Source: Polynucleobacter ibericus
Lineage (GTDB): Bacteria > Pseudomonadota > Gammaproteobacteria > Burkholderiales > Burkholderiaceae
DNA: 64,000 nucleotides
Assembly (NCBI RefSeq): GCF_018687955.1
Contig: NZ_CP061309.1
Coordinates: 1,840,270-1,904,269, forward strand
Direction of reading: 5' to 3'
A program made the translations under genes and the position numbers. A model generated the notes under the pieces. It was given only the letters and a program-made list of their open reading frames with translations, was not told the DNA's origin and made no database searches. Of this stretch, positions 1 to 9,221 are shown piece by piece. Position 1 is the stretch's first letter; the number at the start of each line of letters is the position of its first letter.

Positions 1-324
1 ACCATGGTCTTTTGCTTCTTTGCGGTTATAGGCATAAGGCACATTAATACCGCTGTCAGCCAAAGCAATGGCTGTAGCAGCCGCTAGAGTGATGCCTTTA
101 TAGGCCGGGCCATATAGCATGTCGTATTGAACACCCGACTCTTGCAAAGCCTTGGCGTAATAACGACCCAAGGCACTAAGGCGAGCACCATCATTAAATT
201 CACCGGCATTAAAGAAATAAGGCGAAAGTCTTCCCGCTTTAGTTTTAAACTCCCCGAAGGACAAAACCTTTGCCTCTAAAGCAAAGCGAATAAAGTTATC
301 TTGATTTGAATTATTTGAGCTCAT
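1..324 (-). CDS. pyrE: Orotate phosphoribosyltransferase, C-terminus cut by window edge
   Basis: The first 108 codons are present, read from an ATG at 324 down to base 1; the rest lies outside the window. The product joins orotate to PRPP to give OMP in cytosolic pyrimidine synthesis. The translation shows the family N-terminus (F-I-x-F-A-L...V-L-x-F-G-E-F), then [13 protein letters not shown], then [13 protein letters not shown], the OPRT substrate-binding stretch. The PRPP-binding loop would be beyond the edge. The gene is divergent from xth with only eight bases between the two start codons, so each promoter must overlap the other gene's 5' end. Identification is firm although the gene is partial. 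Confidence 0.93.
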   Translation of the reverse strand, partial: MSSNNSNQDNFIRFALEAKVLSFGEFKTKAGRLSPYFFNAGEFNDGARLSALGRYYAKALQESGVQYDMLYGPAYKGITLAAATAIALADSGINVPYAYNRKEAKDHG

Positions 325-332
325 AGGCCTAC

Positions 333-1115
333 ATGTTACGCATCATTTCCGCGAACCTCAACGGTATCCGTTCCGCAGTCAAAAAAGGCTTTCTGCCATG
401 GGCAGTTAAGCAAAAAGCAGATTTCATTTGCATGCAAGAGCTCAAGGCTCAACGCGATGACCTAGAGGACGCCATTCTGAATCCAGATGGCATACATGCC
501 TTTTTCCATCATGCCGAGAAAAAAGGCTATAGCGGCTGTGGCATCTATACCCCGCATAAGCCCGATGAGGTCTTATACGGCTACGGCAATGAGGAGTTTG
601 ATGCTGAGGGGCGCTATGTAGAGGCTCGCTTTAAAGCGCTTTCAGTGATTTCGGTCTATATGCCCTCGGGCTCAAGCTCGCCCGAGCGACAAGAGGCGAA
701 ATACCGCTACCTCGATAGCTTCCTGCCACACCTTCTAGCCCTCAAGAAGTCTGGTCGTGAAATTGTCCTTTGTGGAGACGTGAATATCGCCCATCAAGAA
801 ATTGATCTGAAAAACTGGAAAGGCAATCTCAAAAATTCTGGATTCTTACCGGAAGAGCGCGCATGGCTCACCAATCTTTTTAGCCAAGTAGGTTACGTCG
901 ATGTCTATCGTCAACTAGAGCCAGAGGCAACCGAAACTTGCTACACCTGGTGGAGCAATCGTGGCCAAGCGTATGCAAAAAATGTAGGCTGGCGCATTGA
1001 CTATCACATCACCACACCAGGAATTGCAGCTACAGCCAAGAAAACCACCGTATACAAAGATGAGAAATTTTCAGATCACGCACCATTGACAGTGGACTAC
1101 GACTGGAAGATTTAA
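333..1115 (+). CDS. xth: Exodeoxyribonuclease III (AP endonuclease)
   Basis: This 260-residue protein belongs to the ExoIII/APE1 endonuclease-exonuclease-phosphatase superfamily, which cuts DNA at abasic sites and degrades 3' ends in base excision repair. Visible motifs are NLNGIRSA near the N-terminus, QELKAQ with the metal-binding Glu, [12 protein letters not shown] with catalytic Asp/Asn, WRIDYH, and the terminal SDHAPL with the catalytic Asp-His pair. Length is normal for the short bacterial form. The ATG at 333 lies eight bases from the divergent pyrE start. The gene is convergent with the ampG-like gene that follows. Confidence 0.95.
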   Translation: MLRIISANLNGIRSAVKKGFLPWAVKQKADFICMQELKAQRDDLEDAILNPDGIHAFFHHAEKKGYSGCGIYTPHKPDEVLYGYGNEEFDAEGRYVEARFKALSVISVYMPSGSSSPERQEAKYRYLDSFLPHLLALKKSGREIVLCGDVNIAHQEIDLKNWKGNLKNSGFLPEERAWLTNLFSQVGYVDVYRQLEPEATETCYTWWSNRGQAYAKNVGWRIDYHITTPGIAATAKKTTVYKDEKFSDHAPLTVDYDWKI

Positions 1116-1119
1116 ACAA

Positions 1120-1163
1120 CAAGAGGGGAAATTACTGCCCTCTACTCCCCTTCTTTTTTAATC
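1120..1163. terminator. Possible bidirectional terminator between xth and the permease gene
   Basis: AAGAGGGGA and TCCCCTTCTT can pair across a loop and are followed by a T-run on the plus strand. The right arm overlaps the last codons of the convergent permease gene. The stem has imperfect pairing, so this is a weak call. Confidence 0.4.
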
Positions 1164-2461
1164 TGAACAATCTTGAAATGAATCGTCGCCCAAATTAAGA
1201 GCAAGACAGGGGCGCCAATAATGGCGGTGCCATAGAAAAATGTTTGGTATCCAAAGTTGTCGACAAACACTCCGGAGAAGCCCGCCAGCCATTTGGGTAG
1301 GAGCAGCATCATCGAGCTAAATAATGCGTATTGAGTTGCTGAGTAGCGGATATTGGTCAGTGACGATAAGAAGGCAATAAAGGCTGCACTGGCAATGCCT
1401 GAACTTAAGTTATCGGCAGAGATTACCCAAATCAATCCATGTAAATCATGACCTTGTGTTGCAAGCCACGCAAACAATAAATTACTGACTGCCGAAAGAA
1501 CTGCGCCTACAAACAGAATTCTTAACACTCCAAAGCGCAGGGTAAGTACTCCACCAACAAAGGCACCTACCAAAGTCATCACCACACCAAATACCTTGCT
1601 CACCGCCGCAACTTCGTCCTTGGTGTAACCCATGTCAACATAAAATGGATTGGCCATAATGCCCATCACTACATCGCTAATGCGATAGACAGCAATCAAA
1701 GACAAAATCAAAACAGCATGCCAGCGATAGCGGGTAATAAATTCTGCAAACGGCTCTACCAAGGTTTGATATAGCCACGCCTTGGCAGTGCGTACCTTTG
1801 CCAACTCATACTTCACTGGCTCTTTACTTAACAAGGTTGTAATAACGCCAACGCCTATAGAAGCTGCCATACAGAGATACGCAAATTGCCATGCACTGGC
1901 ATCGTAACCGCTGCCTGTTTCAGCACGAGCAGCAAGCCAGAGAACACCTGCGCCAGCCCATATCAGAGCTAGTCGATAGCCAGTTTGATAAGTGGCAGCC
2001 AAGGCCGCTTGATGATCGCTATTGGCTGATTCAATCCGAAAAGCATCCAATGCAATATCTTGAGTGGCAGATCCAAACGCTACCAATAGCGCACACCAAA
2101 CAATAGAGTTGAGTGCGAGCTTGGGGTCTAAGGTCGACATACCGACAAGTCCCAAAATGATGAGCGCTTGCGCAAAAAGTAACCAACTACGACGGCGACC
2201 AAATAATTTAGTCAGCAAGGGAATTTGCAAGCGGTCTACGAGGGGCGCCCAAACCCACTTAAAGGCATAGATCAAACCAACCCAAGTTAAGTAACCGATA
2301 GTACTGCGATCAATCCCGGCTTCGCGCAACCAAAAGCTGAGGGTGCCCAGAATGAGTAACAAAGGCAACCCTGCAGAGAAGCCCAAGAAGAGCATCCGTA
2401 AACAAGGCCACTCGAGGTAAACCCGAAAGTCTTTTAACCAAGATTGGACTGCAGTTAACAC
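1142..2461 (-). CDS. AmpG-like MFS permease (muropeptide or peptide transporter)
   Basis: The 439-residue protein is strongly hydrophobic throughout, with about 12 membrane segments. The N-terminal part (FLGFSAGLPLLLILGTLSFWL, followed by AGIDRSTIGYLTWVGLIYAFKWVWAPLVD, positions about 26-75) matches the AmpG branch of the major facilitator superfamily. AmpG brings anhydromuropeptides from the periplasm into the cytosol for wall recycling. A Q-D-I-A-L-D-A-F-R motif after the fourth segment is also AmpG-like. It is followed on the same strand by metW after 15 bases. The substrate is inferred from family only; some relatives carry other solutes or siderophores. Confidence 0.78.
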   Translation of the reverse strand: MLTAVQSWLKDFRVYLEWPCLRMLFLGFSAGLPLLLILGTLSFWLREAGIDRSTIGYLTWVGLIYAFKWVWAPLVDRLQIPLLTKLFGRRRSWLLFAQALIILGLVGMSTLDPKLALNSIVWCALLVAFGSATQDIALDAFRIESANSDHQAALAATYQTGYRLALIWAGAGVLWLAARAETGSGYDASAWQFAYLCMAASIGVGVITTLLSKEPVKYELAKVRTAKAWLYQTLVEPFAEFITRYRWHAVLILSLIAVYRISDVVMGIMANPFYVDMGYTKDEVAAVSKVFGVVMTLVGAFVGGVLTLRFGVLRILFVGAVLSAVSNLLFAWLATQGHDLHGLIWVISADNLSSGIASAAFIAFLSSLTNIRYSATQYALFSSMMLLLPKWLAGFSGVFVDNFGYQTFFYGTAIIGAPVLLLIWATIHFKIVQIKKEGE

Positions 2462-2476
2462 CTTTGAATTTTTATT

Positions 2477-3070
2477 CTAAGCACGACGAATGCGGAATAA
2501 AGCGAGGCTGCCAAATAGATTTGGCATCAAGGTAACCTGGCGGCCCTCATGCAAGATGCATTGATCGATCACCTTTAAGCCAAGACTTGAGGCTAACTTC
2601 TCAAAGTCAGCAACAGTCAGCACGCGTACGTTCGGCGTGTTGTACCACTGGTAAGGAAGGCTTTTAGAAACTGGCATACGACCTAAGCCAACAGCCAAGC
2701 GATGTGACCAGTGCCCAAAATTTGGAAAGGAAATAACAGATTCTTTTCCTACGCGCACTACTTCGCGCAAGATCTTTTCAGTCTGATGAATGGTTTGTAA
2801 GGTTTGTGAAAGCACAACGGTATCAAAACTATTGTCTTCAAAAAGCGCTAAGCCGCCCTCTAAATCTTGCTGGATAACATTCAACCCTTTTTGCACGCAA
2901 GAGAGTACCCGTGAATCATCAATCTCAACTCCATAAGCATGCACGGGTTTTTGCTTCTGTAAAAACTCCAAGAAGCTACCGTCACCACAACCGAGGTCTA
3001 ACACTTGAGTGTTCGGTGCAATCCAATTGGCTATGGCAGCAAAGTCGGCGCGCTTGTTGAAGTTGCTCAT
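2477..3070 (-). CDS. metW: Methionine biosynthesis protein MetW
   Basis: This 197-residue protein has a class I methyltransferase fold. Motif I is VLDLGCGDGSFLEFL near residue 25, followed by a short SAM-dependent core and the MetW signature region SFPNFGHWSHRL and SKSLPYQWYNTPNVRVLT. MetW works with MetX in homoserine acylation for methionine synthesis in many proteobacteria. It starts two bases after the metX stop, so the two are surely co-transcribed and probably translationally coupled. Confidence 0.93.
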   Translation of the reverse strand: MSNFNKRADFAAIANWIAPNTQVLDLGCGDGSFLEFLQKQKPVHAYGVEIDDSRVLSCVQKGLNVIQQDLEGGLALFEDNSFDTVVLSQTLQTIHQTEKILREVVRVGKESVISFPNFGHWSHRLAVGLGRMPVSKSLPYQWYNTPNVRVLTVADFEKLASSLGLKVIDQCILHEGRQVTLMPNLFGSLALFRIRRA

Positions 3071-3072
3071 AT

Positions 3073-4206
3073 TTAAGCCTCGCGCATTTGCATAAAGTAA
3101 GCCCGCACTAGATTGTGATAGCGCTCATCATCTAACAAGAACGCATCATGGCCATGCGGCGCATCAATCTCTGCATACGTGACTTCACTCTTATTACTAA
3201 GCAATGACTGCACAATCTCACGGCTACGATTGGGCGGAAAGCGCCAATCCGTTGAGAAGCTGACTACCAAAAACTTCGCCTGCACCTCTGCCAGAGCACG
3301 ATCTAGACTACCATCGTAACGGCGTGAAGGGTCAAAGTAATCAAGTGCGCGAGTAATGAGCAAATACGTGTTTGCATCAAAGTAGGTTGAAAACTTATCG
3401 CCCTGATGACGTAAATAACTCTCAACCTCAAACTCAACATCAAAGCTAAAGCGGTAGTCATTAGACTCACCGTTAGGACGTTGTAATTCACGTCCAAATT
3501 TTTCGGCCATGTCATCGTCAGATAAATAAGTGATATGACCAACCATACGAGCTAAACGTAAACCGCGTTTTGGTACAACGCCATGCTCGTAGTAGTTGCC
3601 TCCATGAAAATCAGGGTCCGACAAAATAGCATTACGCGCCACTTCATTAAAGGCAATATTTTGCGCGCTGAGTTTTGGGGTTGATGCGACAACAACGCAA
3701 TGATCTAAGCGCTTAGGAAACTGAATAGCCCAAGCCATAGCCTGCATACCACCTAAGCTACCACCCATCACCGCGGCAAATTTGCGAATGCCTAACTTAT
3801 CTGCCAAGCGAGCTTGCGTATTGACCCAATCCTCAACCGTGACAACCGGAAAATCAGCGCCGTAGGGCTTACCAGTTTCTGGATTAATACTCATCGGCCC
3901 AGTGGAGCCAAAGCAAGAGCCCAAGTTATTTACGCCAATGACAAAGAAGTGGTTGGTATCTACCGGCTTACCTGGGCCAATCATGTTGTCCCACCAGCCG
4001 ATATCTTGCGGATCTTCTGGGCTTGGACCAGCTACGTGATGAGATGCATTAAGGGCATGACAGACCAATACCGCATTGCTTTTATCGGCGTTTAGCTTGC
4101 CGTAAGTCTCAATAACTAAATCGTAGCCAGAGAGCATGGCGCCACTCTGCAAAGGCAGGGGCTCGGCAAAATGAATAGTATTTCTAGAGAGGTGTAGCTC
4201 GCTCAT
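3073..4206 (-). CDS. metX: Homoserine O-acyltransferase
   Basis: The 377-residue alpha/beta hydrolase activates homoserine for methionine synthesis in the cytosol. Visible are the family opening [14 protein letters not shown], the nucleophile elbow [15 protein letters not shown] with the catalytic Ser near residue 145, the acid residue region FSTDWRFPP, and the catalytic His in [11 protein letters not shown] near the C-terminus. Whether the acyl donor is acetyl-CoA or succinyl-CoA cannot be decided from what I see. The gene overlaps the slmA stop by four bases (ATGA) and precedes metW. Confidence 0.93.
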   Translation of the reverse strand: MSELHLSRNTIHFAEPLPLQSGAMLSGYDLVIETYGKLNADKSNAVLVCHALNASHHVAGPSPEDPQDIGWWDNMIGPGKPVDTNHFFVIGVNNLGSCFGSTGPMSINPETGKPYGADFPVVTVEDWVNTQARLADKLGIRKFAAVMGGSLGGMQAMAWAIQFPKRLDHCVVVASTPKLSAQNIAFNEVARNAILSDPDFHGGNYYEHGVVPKRGLRLARMVGHITYLSDDDMAEKFGRELQRPNGESNDYRFSFDVEFEVESYLRHQGDKFSTYFDANTYLLITRALDYFDPSRRYDGSLDRALAEVQAKFLVVSFSTDWRFPPNRSREIVQSLLSNKSEVTYAEIDAPHGHDAFLLDDERYHNLVRAYFMQMREA

Positions 4207-4853
4207 TCTGACAGGAGAAGGCGCAAACTAACATCGGAGGCTTCGGTTGGCAGCTTCTTAAATCCGCTACGGGCAAAGCGATGCCAACGACCTAAAACAA
4301 AACTCATCAGCATGGCAGCGCGAATACTCACCTCTTCTTGCCCTAGCTGTGCCCAGTTACCGCCTTGGGTTTGAGCAATGCGTAGGGCTTGCTTCAAGGA
4401 TGCCTCGACACGATCCAATACTTGGGTAATGCGCTCTTGCAAACGATCATCTTCTTGCAGTAAAGCGTCGCCCAATAAAACACGAGTCATACCAGGATTC
4501 TTTTCCGCAAAAAACAAGAGCATCTGCAAAATACCGCGTGCTTGAGCAAGACCAGACTCTTCCTTTTGATTGATTTGATTAATCAGTCCGAAAACGGTTT
4601 GCTCAATGAAAGAAATCAGGCCCTCAAACATTTGCGCTTTGCTGGCGAAATGACGATAGAGAGCTGCTTCTGAAACTTCAATCTTTGCCGCTAAGGCTGC
4701 AGTAGTAACGCGCTCACCTTTTGGGTTTTGCAACATCTCGGCAAGCACTTGCAGAATCTGCAAACGACGCTCGCCTGGGCGTGGGCGCTTACGAGCCTTA
4801 CCAGCGTCAGCATTGCTGTCGTTGATGTCTGTCGGCTCTAATGATTCACGCAT
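4203..4853 (-). CDS. slmA: TetR-type nucleoid occlusion factor SlmA
   Basis: This 216-residue TetR-family protein has an N-terminal helix-turn-helix (about residues 28-75, [25 protein letters not shown]) preceded by a basic stretch [16 protein letters not shown]. The [16 protein letters not shown] segment and the C-terminal [16 protein letters not shown] match SlmA, which binds DNA sites and blocks FtsZ assembly over the nucleoid. The location between argB and metX is also typical of Burkholderiales. It starts ten bases after the argB stop and overlaps metX by four. Confidence 0.85.
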   Translation of the reverse strand: MRESLEPTDINDSNADAGKARKRPRPGERRLQILQVLAEMLQNPKGERVTTAALAAKIEVSEAALYRHFASKAQMFEGLISFIEQTVFGLINQINQKEESGLAQARGILQMLLFFAEKNPGMTRVLLGDALLQEDDRLQERITQVLDRVEASLKQALRIAQTQGGNWAQLGQEEVSIRAAMLMSFVLGRWHRFARSGFKKLPTEASDVSLRLLLSE

Positions 4854-4863
4854 ACTTATCAGC

Positions 4864-5766
4864 TTATCTGGAACGGATCATCGTTCCGAAGGCCTGCTCG
4901 GTCAGAATTTCTAGCAATAAAGAATGTTCAATACGACCATCAATGATGTGTACTGAATTCACGCCACTCTTAGCGGCATCCAATGCAGAGGAAATCTTAG
5001 GTAGCATTCCACCAGAGATCGTGCCATCAGCAAACAATCCATCGATTTCACGAGCGGTTAAATCTGTGAGCAAATTACCGCCCTTATCCATTACGCCTGG
5101 AATATTGGTCATCATGACCAGCTTTTCTGCGTGCAGAATTTCAGCCATCTTGCCAGCCACTAAGTCAGCGTTAATGTTGTAGGCCTGGCCTTCTTCACTA
5201 AAACCAATCGGAGATATCACCGGAATAAACGCATCGTCTTGCAAGGCCTTAACAACTGCCGGATTAATCGTTTCAATTTCACCAACAAATCCAATATCAA
5301 TAGTGCTTCCAACCATTTGTTCATTAGGAACGAGCATCTTTTTCGCCCGAATGAGCCCGCCATCTTTTCCAGTCAAGCCAACTGCCTGACCACCGAAATG
5401 GTTGATCAACATCACGATGTCTTGCTGTACTTCGCCCCCGAGAACCCATTCAACCACTTCCATGGTCTCTTCATCGGTTACGCGCATACCCTGAATAAAG
5501 GTACCAGTCTTACCGATTTTCTTAAGGGCTTCATCAATCTGTGGTCCACCACCGTGAACCACTACTGGATTCATGCCCACTAATTTCAATAAGATCACAT
5601 CGCGCGCAAAGCTTTCTTTGAGGCGCTCTTCGACCATGGCGTTTCCACCGTACTTAATCACAATAGTCTTGCCGTGATAGGCGCGAATGTAAGGCAGCGC
5701 TTCAGCAAGAATCTCCGCCTTTAATAAAGGCGAGATATCACTCAGAGTAGGCAAATGCTTAGTCAT
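4864..5766 (-). CDS. argB: Acetylglutamate kinase
   Basis: The 300-residue amino-acid kinase phosphorylates N-acetylglutamate, the second step of arginine synthesis. Motifs seen are VIKYGGNAM near residue 37 (phosphate-binding Lys and Gly-Gly), VVHGGGPQI, the substrate region [28 protein letters not shown], and ISGGMLPKI near the C-terminus. The length is that of the family. It lies 12 bases downstream of dksA and heads the minus-strand run toward slmA and metX. Confidence 0.95.
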   Translation of the reverse strand: MTKHLPTLSDISPLLKAEILAEALPYIRAYHGKTIVIKYGGNAMVEERLKESFARDVILLKLVGMNPVVVHGGGPQIDEALKKIGKTGTFIQGMRVTDEETMEVVEWVLGGEVQQDIVMLINHFGGQAVGLTGKDGGLIRAKKMLVPNEQMVGSTIDIGFVGEIETINPAVVKALQDDAFIPVISPIGFSEEGQAYNINADLVAGKMAEILHAEKLVMMTNIPGVMDKGGNLLTDLTAREIDGLFADGTISGGMLPKISSALDAAKSGVNSVHIIDGRIEHSLLLEILTEQAFGTMIRSR

Positions 5767-5778
5767 TACAAACCTAAT

Positions 5779-6267
5779 TTATTCGCCAAATAATTTTTGA
5801 CGGAGTTCGCGACGCTCTTGAGCCTCAAGAGATAAATTGGCTGTAGGCCTTGCAATTAAACGATTCAAGCCGATTGGCTCACCTGTTTCCTCACACCAAC
5901 CATAGTCACCAGATTCGATGCGTGCTAAGGCTTGCTCTACTTTTTTGAGTAACTTGCGTTCGCGGTCACGCGTGCGCAATTCCAATGCATGCTCTTCTTC
6001 AATCGTTGCACGATCTGCAGGATCTGGGACCAAAATATTTTCACGCAAATGCTCCGTGGTCTCGGATGCGTTTTTCAGAATGTCGTCTTTGAGGGTGAGT
6101 AATTTTTGACGGAAAAAATCTAACTGCGCAGCACTCATGTAGTCCTTGTCGGACATTTTGAGCAATTCCACCTCAGTCAGTGGAGCACCCTTTACAGCTT
6201 TCGTGCTCGCAGCCTTAGCGCTGGTTTTTGCAGCAGTCGCTGGTTTTGTTGCTGTTTTTACCGTCAT
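5779..6267 (-). CDS. dksA: DksA, RNA polymerase-binding factor lacking the four-Cys zinc finger
   Basis: The 162-residue protein has a low-complexity Ala/Lys/Thr N-terminus (about 1-30), the DksA coiled-coil (about 45-110) with the tip DPADRATIEEE carrying the Asp-x-x-Asp-like acid pair, and a C-terminal globular region. DksA enters the RNA polymerase secondary channel and works with ppGpp. The zinc-binding pairs are mostly gone: the first is C-E-E-T and the second S-L-E-A, leaving one Cys. Such C-x-x-T forms are known from zinc-independent DksA paralogues and, as far as I know, are common in betaproteobacteria. The CobW-type metal GTPase gene lies directly upstream on the same strand. Confidence 0.92.
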   Translation of the reverse strand: MTVKTATKPATAAKTSAKAASTKAVKGAPLTEVELLKMSDKDYMSAAQLDFFRQKLLTLKDDILKNASETTEHLRENILVPDPADRATIEEEHALELRTRDRERKLLKKVEQALARIESGDYGWCEETGEPIGLNRLIARPTANLSLEAQERRELRQKLFGE

Positions 6268-6378
6268 CTCATTCTTTCCTGGTTTGAAGCATTATTGCCT
6301 CATTCTGCCAAACTTTTATTACCACTGAATCAATATTCATCAATATTGACCGTGGCGGCGGATTGTACCCGAATCTTT

Positions 6379-7446
6379 CTAGGCCAAACACCCCTCGAGC
6401 CCAGCCAATAGGGTGTCCTTAGGCAAATCAATGCCTATGAAGACCATACGGGTTTGCTTAGGCTCGGTACCCCAGGGACCAGCTAAATCGCTGCCCATCA
6501 TCTGATGAACCCCCTGGAACACCACTTTTCGGTTACTTCCCTTCACATAAAGCACGCCTTTATAGCGCAGCATCTTCTCCCCAAAGACCTCCAGAATGCC
6601 TCCCAGGAAGTCTTCCAGTTTTTTATGATCAAAGGGTTTATCACTACGAAAAACAAAGGATTGGATGCGGTCTGTATGGCCTGCATGGCCATGGTGGTGC
6701 TCATGGTCATGACTATGATCGTGCCCGCAGGTGCTGTGGTCATGATCATGGCTATGATCGTGCCCGCAATTAGCGTGATCGTGGTCGTCCTGCTCCAAGA
6801 AATGCGGATCGATGTCCAGTTTGGCGTTCAGATTGAAGCCCTTGAGATCCAAAACTGCATTTAGAGGTACTACGCCTTTAGAAATACCTGCAATAGGTGC
6901 TCTTGGGTTCATGTGCATCAAACGATTACGTAAGGCATCCACTTCGGCAGAAGTCACTAAATCTGTTTTAGTAATGAAGATTTGATCGGCAAAACCAACT
7001 TGACGCTGAGCCTCTTCATGCTCATTAAGCTGCTGCTGACCATGTTTGGCATCAACCAATGTCACGACAGCATCTAAAACGTAGTGGTCGGCAACATCAT
7101 CATCCATAAAGAATGTCTGGGCTACAGGGCCCGGATTAGCTACGCCAGTGGTTTCAATGACCACACGATCAAAGCTAATCTTCTTATCTTTACGCTGCTC
7201 CCAAAGTTCATTTAAGGCATCGACAAGATCACCGCGAATGGTGCAGCAGATGCAGCCATTGCTCATTTGCACAATATTCTCTTGGTTGTCTTGAACCAAG
7301 ATGTCGTTATCAATATTTTCTTCGCCGAACTCATTCTCAATCACGGCAATTTTTTTACCGTGCTCCTCAGTCAGAATATGTTTAAGCAAAGTGGTTTTGC
7401 CGCTTCCTAAGAAGCCCGTCAAAATCGTTACCGGGATTAATGCCAT
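6379..7446 (-). CDS. CobW/COG0523 metal-chaperone GTPase with His-rich linker
   Basis: The 355-residue GTPase has a Walker [14 protein letters not shown] at its N-terminus, the COG0523 metal motif CICC (N-G-C-I-C-C-T-I-R) near residue 70, and the guanine motif TKTD. The C-terminal CobW_C domain follows a His/Asp-rich stretch (about residues 222-265, many HDH and CGHDH units) that can bind Zn, Ni or Co. The family moves metals to client proteins. I chose the ATG at 7446; a TTG five codons upstream is also in frame. Upstream of dksA, it may serve zinc homeostasis. No metal-regulator operator was identified. Confidence 0.88.
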   Translation of the reverse strand: MALIPVTILTGFLGSGKTTLLKHILTEEHGKKIAVIENEFGEENIDNDILVQDNQENIVQMSNGCICCTIRGDLVDALNELWEQRKDKKISFDRVVIETTGVANPGPVAQTFFMDDDVADHYVLDAVVTLVDAKHGQQQLNEHEEAQRQVGFADQIFITKTDLVTSAEVDALRNRLMHMNPRAPIAGISKGVVPLNAVLDLKGFNLNAKLDIDPHFLEQDDHDHANCGHDHSHDHDHSTCGHDHSHDHEHHHGHAGHTDRIQSFVFRSDKPFDHKKLEDFLGGILEVFGEKMLRYKGVLYVKGSNRKVVFQGVHQMMGSDLAGPWGTEPKQTRMVFIGIDLPKDTLLAGLEGCLA

Positions 7447-7515
7447 GAATGATCCAATCAAAATCTAAACGCCATCGTTTCCCAAAGCGGGAAACCTTCT
7501 ATCTTACCGAGTTCC

Positions 7516-8517
7516 TCAGCCTTTGCCAGCCTTTGCGCGTGGATGCGCTTTATCGTATGCCTGAGCGAGGTGCTGAAAGTCTAGGGAGGTGTAAATCTGA
7601 GTGCTGGCGATACTCGCATGCCCCAACATTTCCTGAACGGCACGTAAGTCCTGCGAGGATTGCAGTACGTGACTTGCAAAACTATGGCGCATCATATGTG
7701 GGTGCACATGGGTCGGTAAACCAGCGCGCATGGCCAAAGTACGCAAACGCGCCTGAACAGTGCGAGGAGATAAGCGCTTACCAGTAGCCGACAAAAACAA
7801 TGCAATGGATTCTTCTGAATAACTGCCTGCGTCACGCAGCTCTCGCCATGCAGTAAGCGATCTCATTGCTGGAATACCAACCGGAACTGAGCGACGTTTG
7901 CCGCCCTTACCCAAAACGGTCACTTCGGCAGCGTCCCAATCTAACCAACCGGCAGATTCATGCTGGCGGTCCTTGCTTTGCATCACATCAATTCCCAAAA
8001 GCTCTGAAAGACGCAAACCTGAGGAATAAAGTAAATCAATAATGGCTGCATCACGAATTGATTCCAAGTCTTTCTTTTCTTCAGCCTCTTTAACGGCTTG
8101 ATGGACTAAGGCAAGCGCCTGCTCAACTGATAGCGCCTTTGGCAATGACTTCAAACGTTTCGGCGCTTTCACGTCATCAACTGGATTAGCGACTAAGTTG
8201 CTAGTTACTTTGCCAGCACGAGCATCGCGCCTCGCGTCCTTCTCGGTAAGCCAGTCATACCAACCACGCCATGCAGAAAGCGCTCTTGCAATACTTCTTG
8301 AGGATTTACCTTTGGCGTGTAGACGCCCAGCCCAACGACGCACATGGCCATTGCTGACTTTTAATAATTCGATGGAATCTTCTAGTGCAAAATTTTGGAG
8401 ATCGCTCAGATCCATGCCATACGCTTTGAGCGTATGCGGCGACAGTTGACGCAAGACATGCAGCTCATGCAAATACTCCTGCATGAGGGGATGAAGATCA
8501 GTCGCCTTTAATTTCAT
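7516..8517 (-). CDS. xerC: Site-specific tyrosine recombinase XerC
   Basis: This 333-residue tyrosine recombinase has an N-terminal SAM-like core-binding domain (about 10-110) and a catalytic domain holding the full set: Arg in SSGLRLSELLG, Lys in the beta-hairpin VLGKGGKRRSVPV, His-x-x-Arg in HMMRHSFASH, His in LGHASI, and the nucleophile Tyr in STQIYTS. Xer recombinases resolve chromosome dimers at dif. It overlaps the DUF484 gene by 20 bases, the usual pairing for chromosomal xerC, which argues against its being a mobile-element integrase. Confidence 0.93.
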   Translation of the reverse strand: MKLKATDLHPLMQEYLHELHVLRQLSPHTLKAYGMDLSDLQNFALEDSIELLKVSNGHVRRWAGRLHAKGKSSRSIARALSAWRGWYDWLTEKDARRDARAGKVTSNLVANPVDDVKAPKRLKSLPKALSVEQALALVHQAVKEAEEKKDLESIRDAAIIDLLYSSGLRLSELLGIDVMQSKDRQHESAGWLDWDAAEVTVLGKGGKRRSVPVGIPAMRSLTAWRELRDAGSYSEESIALFLSATGKRLSPRTVQARLRTLAMRAGLPTHVHPHMMRHSFASHVLQSSQDLRAVQEMLGHASIASTQIYTSLDFQHLAQAYDKAHPRAKAGKG

Positions 8518-9172
8518 AAGCCTGGATACGATCCAAAGCTGCTGCAGTTAATTCAGCGATCTGGCGTAAATAGAAAGCGCCCATATCGGCAGTAAAACGA
8601 GACTCATCTTTGCTAGCCAACAGCAATACTGCTGGCGATTGAGTTGTGCCAACACTTTTTCCTAGCGGCAATCCAATGGCAACCATACTTTGCCATTCAG
8701 GATCAATGGTTGTTTGGCTTGCCAGTAAATCTACGCTAGCAGCAGCCAACTCTTTAGCCGAGCCACATAAAGGGGTGTCTACCCAAGGGCCAAATGCAGC
8801 GTTAGGCGATAGTAATTGTGCGGACTCCACTTCAAATACTTCTGCCAAGCCGGCGGTAATTGCTGCTTCCACATCAGATTTGTTATTTGCTTTCATCAAA
8901 CGCAATAACCAGGCAACTAAACTTTGTTGGGTTTTATCGTTGCGACTGCCAAAGTGCAACATCTCACTTAAGCGGCGATTGAGCTCTTGATTTTGCGTGC
9001 GCAATACCGTCATCTGACGCTCTTGTAAAGAGATCGCTCGATCCTCGTGTGGGTGCTTAATCCGAATTTCATTAAATAAATCAGCATAGCGCTCAAAGAA
9101 GCCTGGGGTTGCACGCAACCACTCAGCAACTAACTCTTCTTGCTCGGCTTGCTTTGGATCTATTGCACTCAT
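8498..9172 (-). CDS. DUF484 family protein
   Basis: The 224-residue protein matches the DUF484 family regularly found next to xerC. Seen are the opening LRATPGFFERYADLFNEIRIKHPH, a coiled stretch ISLQERQMTVLRTQNQELNRRL (about 45-70), and a GAF-like C-terminal half ending in DMGAFYLRQIAELTAAALDRI. Its molecular role is not established to my knowledge. I chose the ATG at 9172 over a TTG five codons upstream. Its end overlaps xerC. Confidence 0.85.
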   Translation of the reverse strand: MSAIDPKQAEQEELVAEWLRATPGFFERYADLFNEIRIKHPHEDRAISLQERQMTVLRTQNQELNRRLSEMLHFGSRNDKTQQSLVAWLLRLMKANNKSDVEAAITAGLAEVFEVESAQLLSPNAAFGPWVDTPLCGSAKELAAASVDLLASQTTIDPEWQSMVAIGLPLGKSVGTTQSPAVLLLASKDESRFTADMGAFYLRQIAELTAAALDRIQAYEIKGD

Positions 9173-9221
9173 GGATTTCTTTCTCAAATTTCTTTTTTAT
9201 TAAGCAATTTTATAAACTTAG

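Noticed and set aside
6505..6864. Open frame on the plus strand across the His-rich part of the CobW gene
   Set aside because: It is the mirror of the repetitive His/Asp codons; the other strand has clear GTPase motifs.
7516..8517. XerC as the integrase responsible for the array
   Set aside because: It overlaps the DUF484 gene in the usual chromosomal arrangement and is 25 kb away from the array. A role in trans cannot be excluded but nothing in the sequence supports it.
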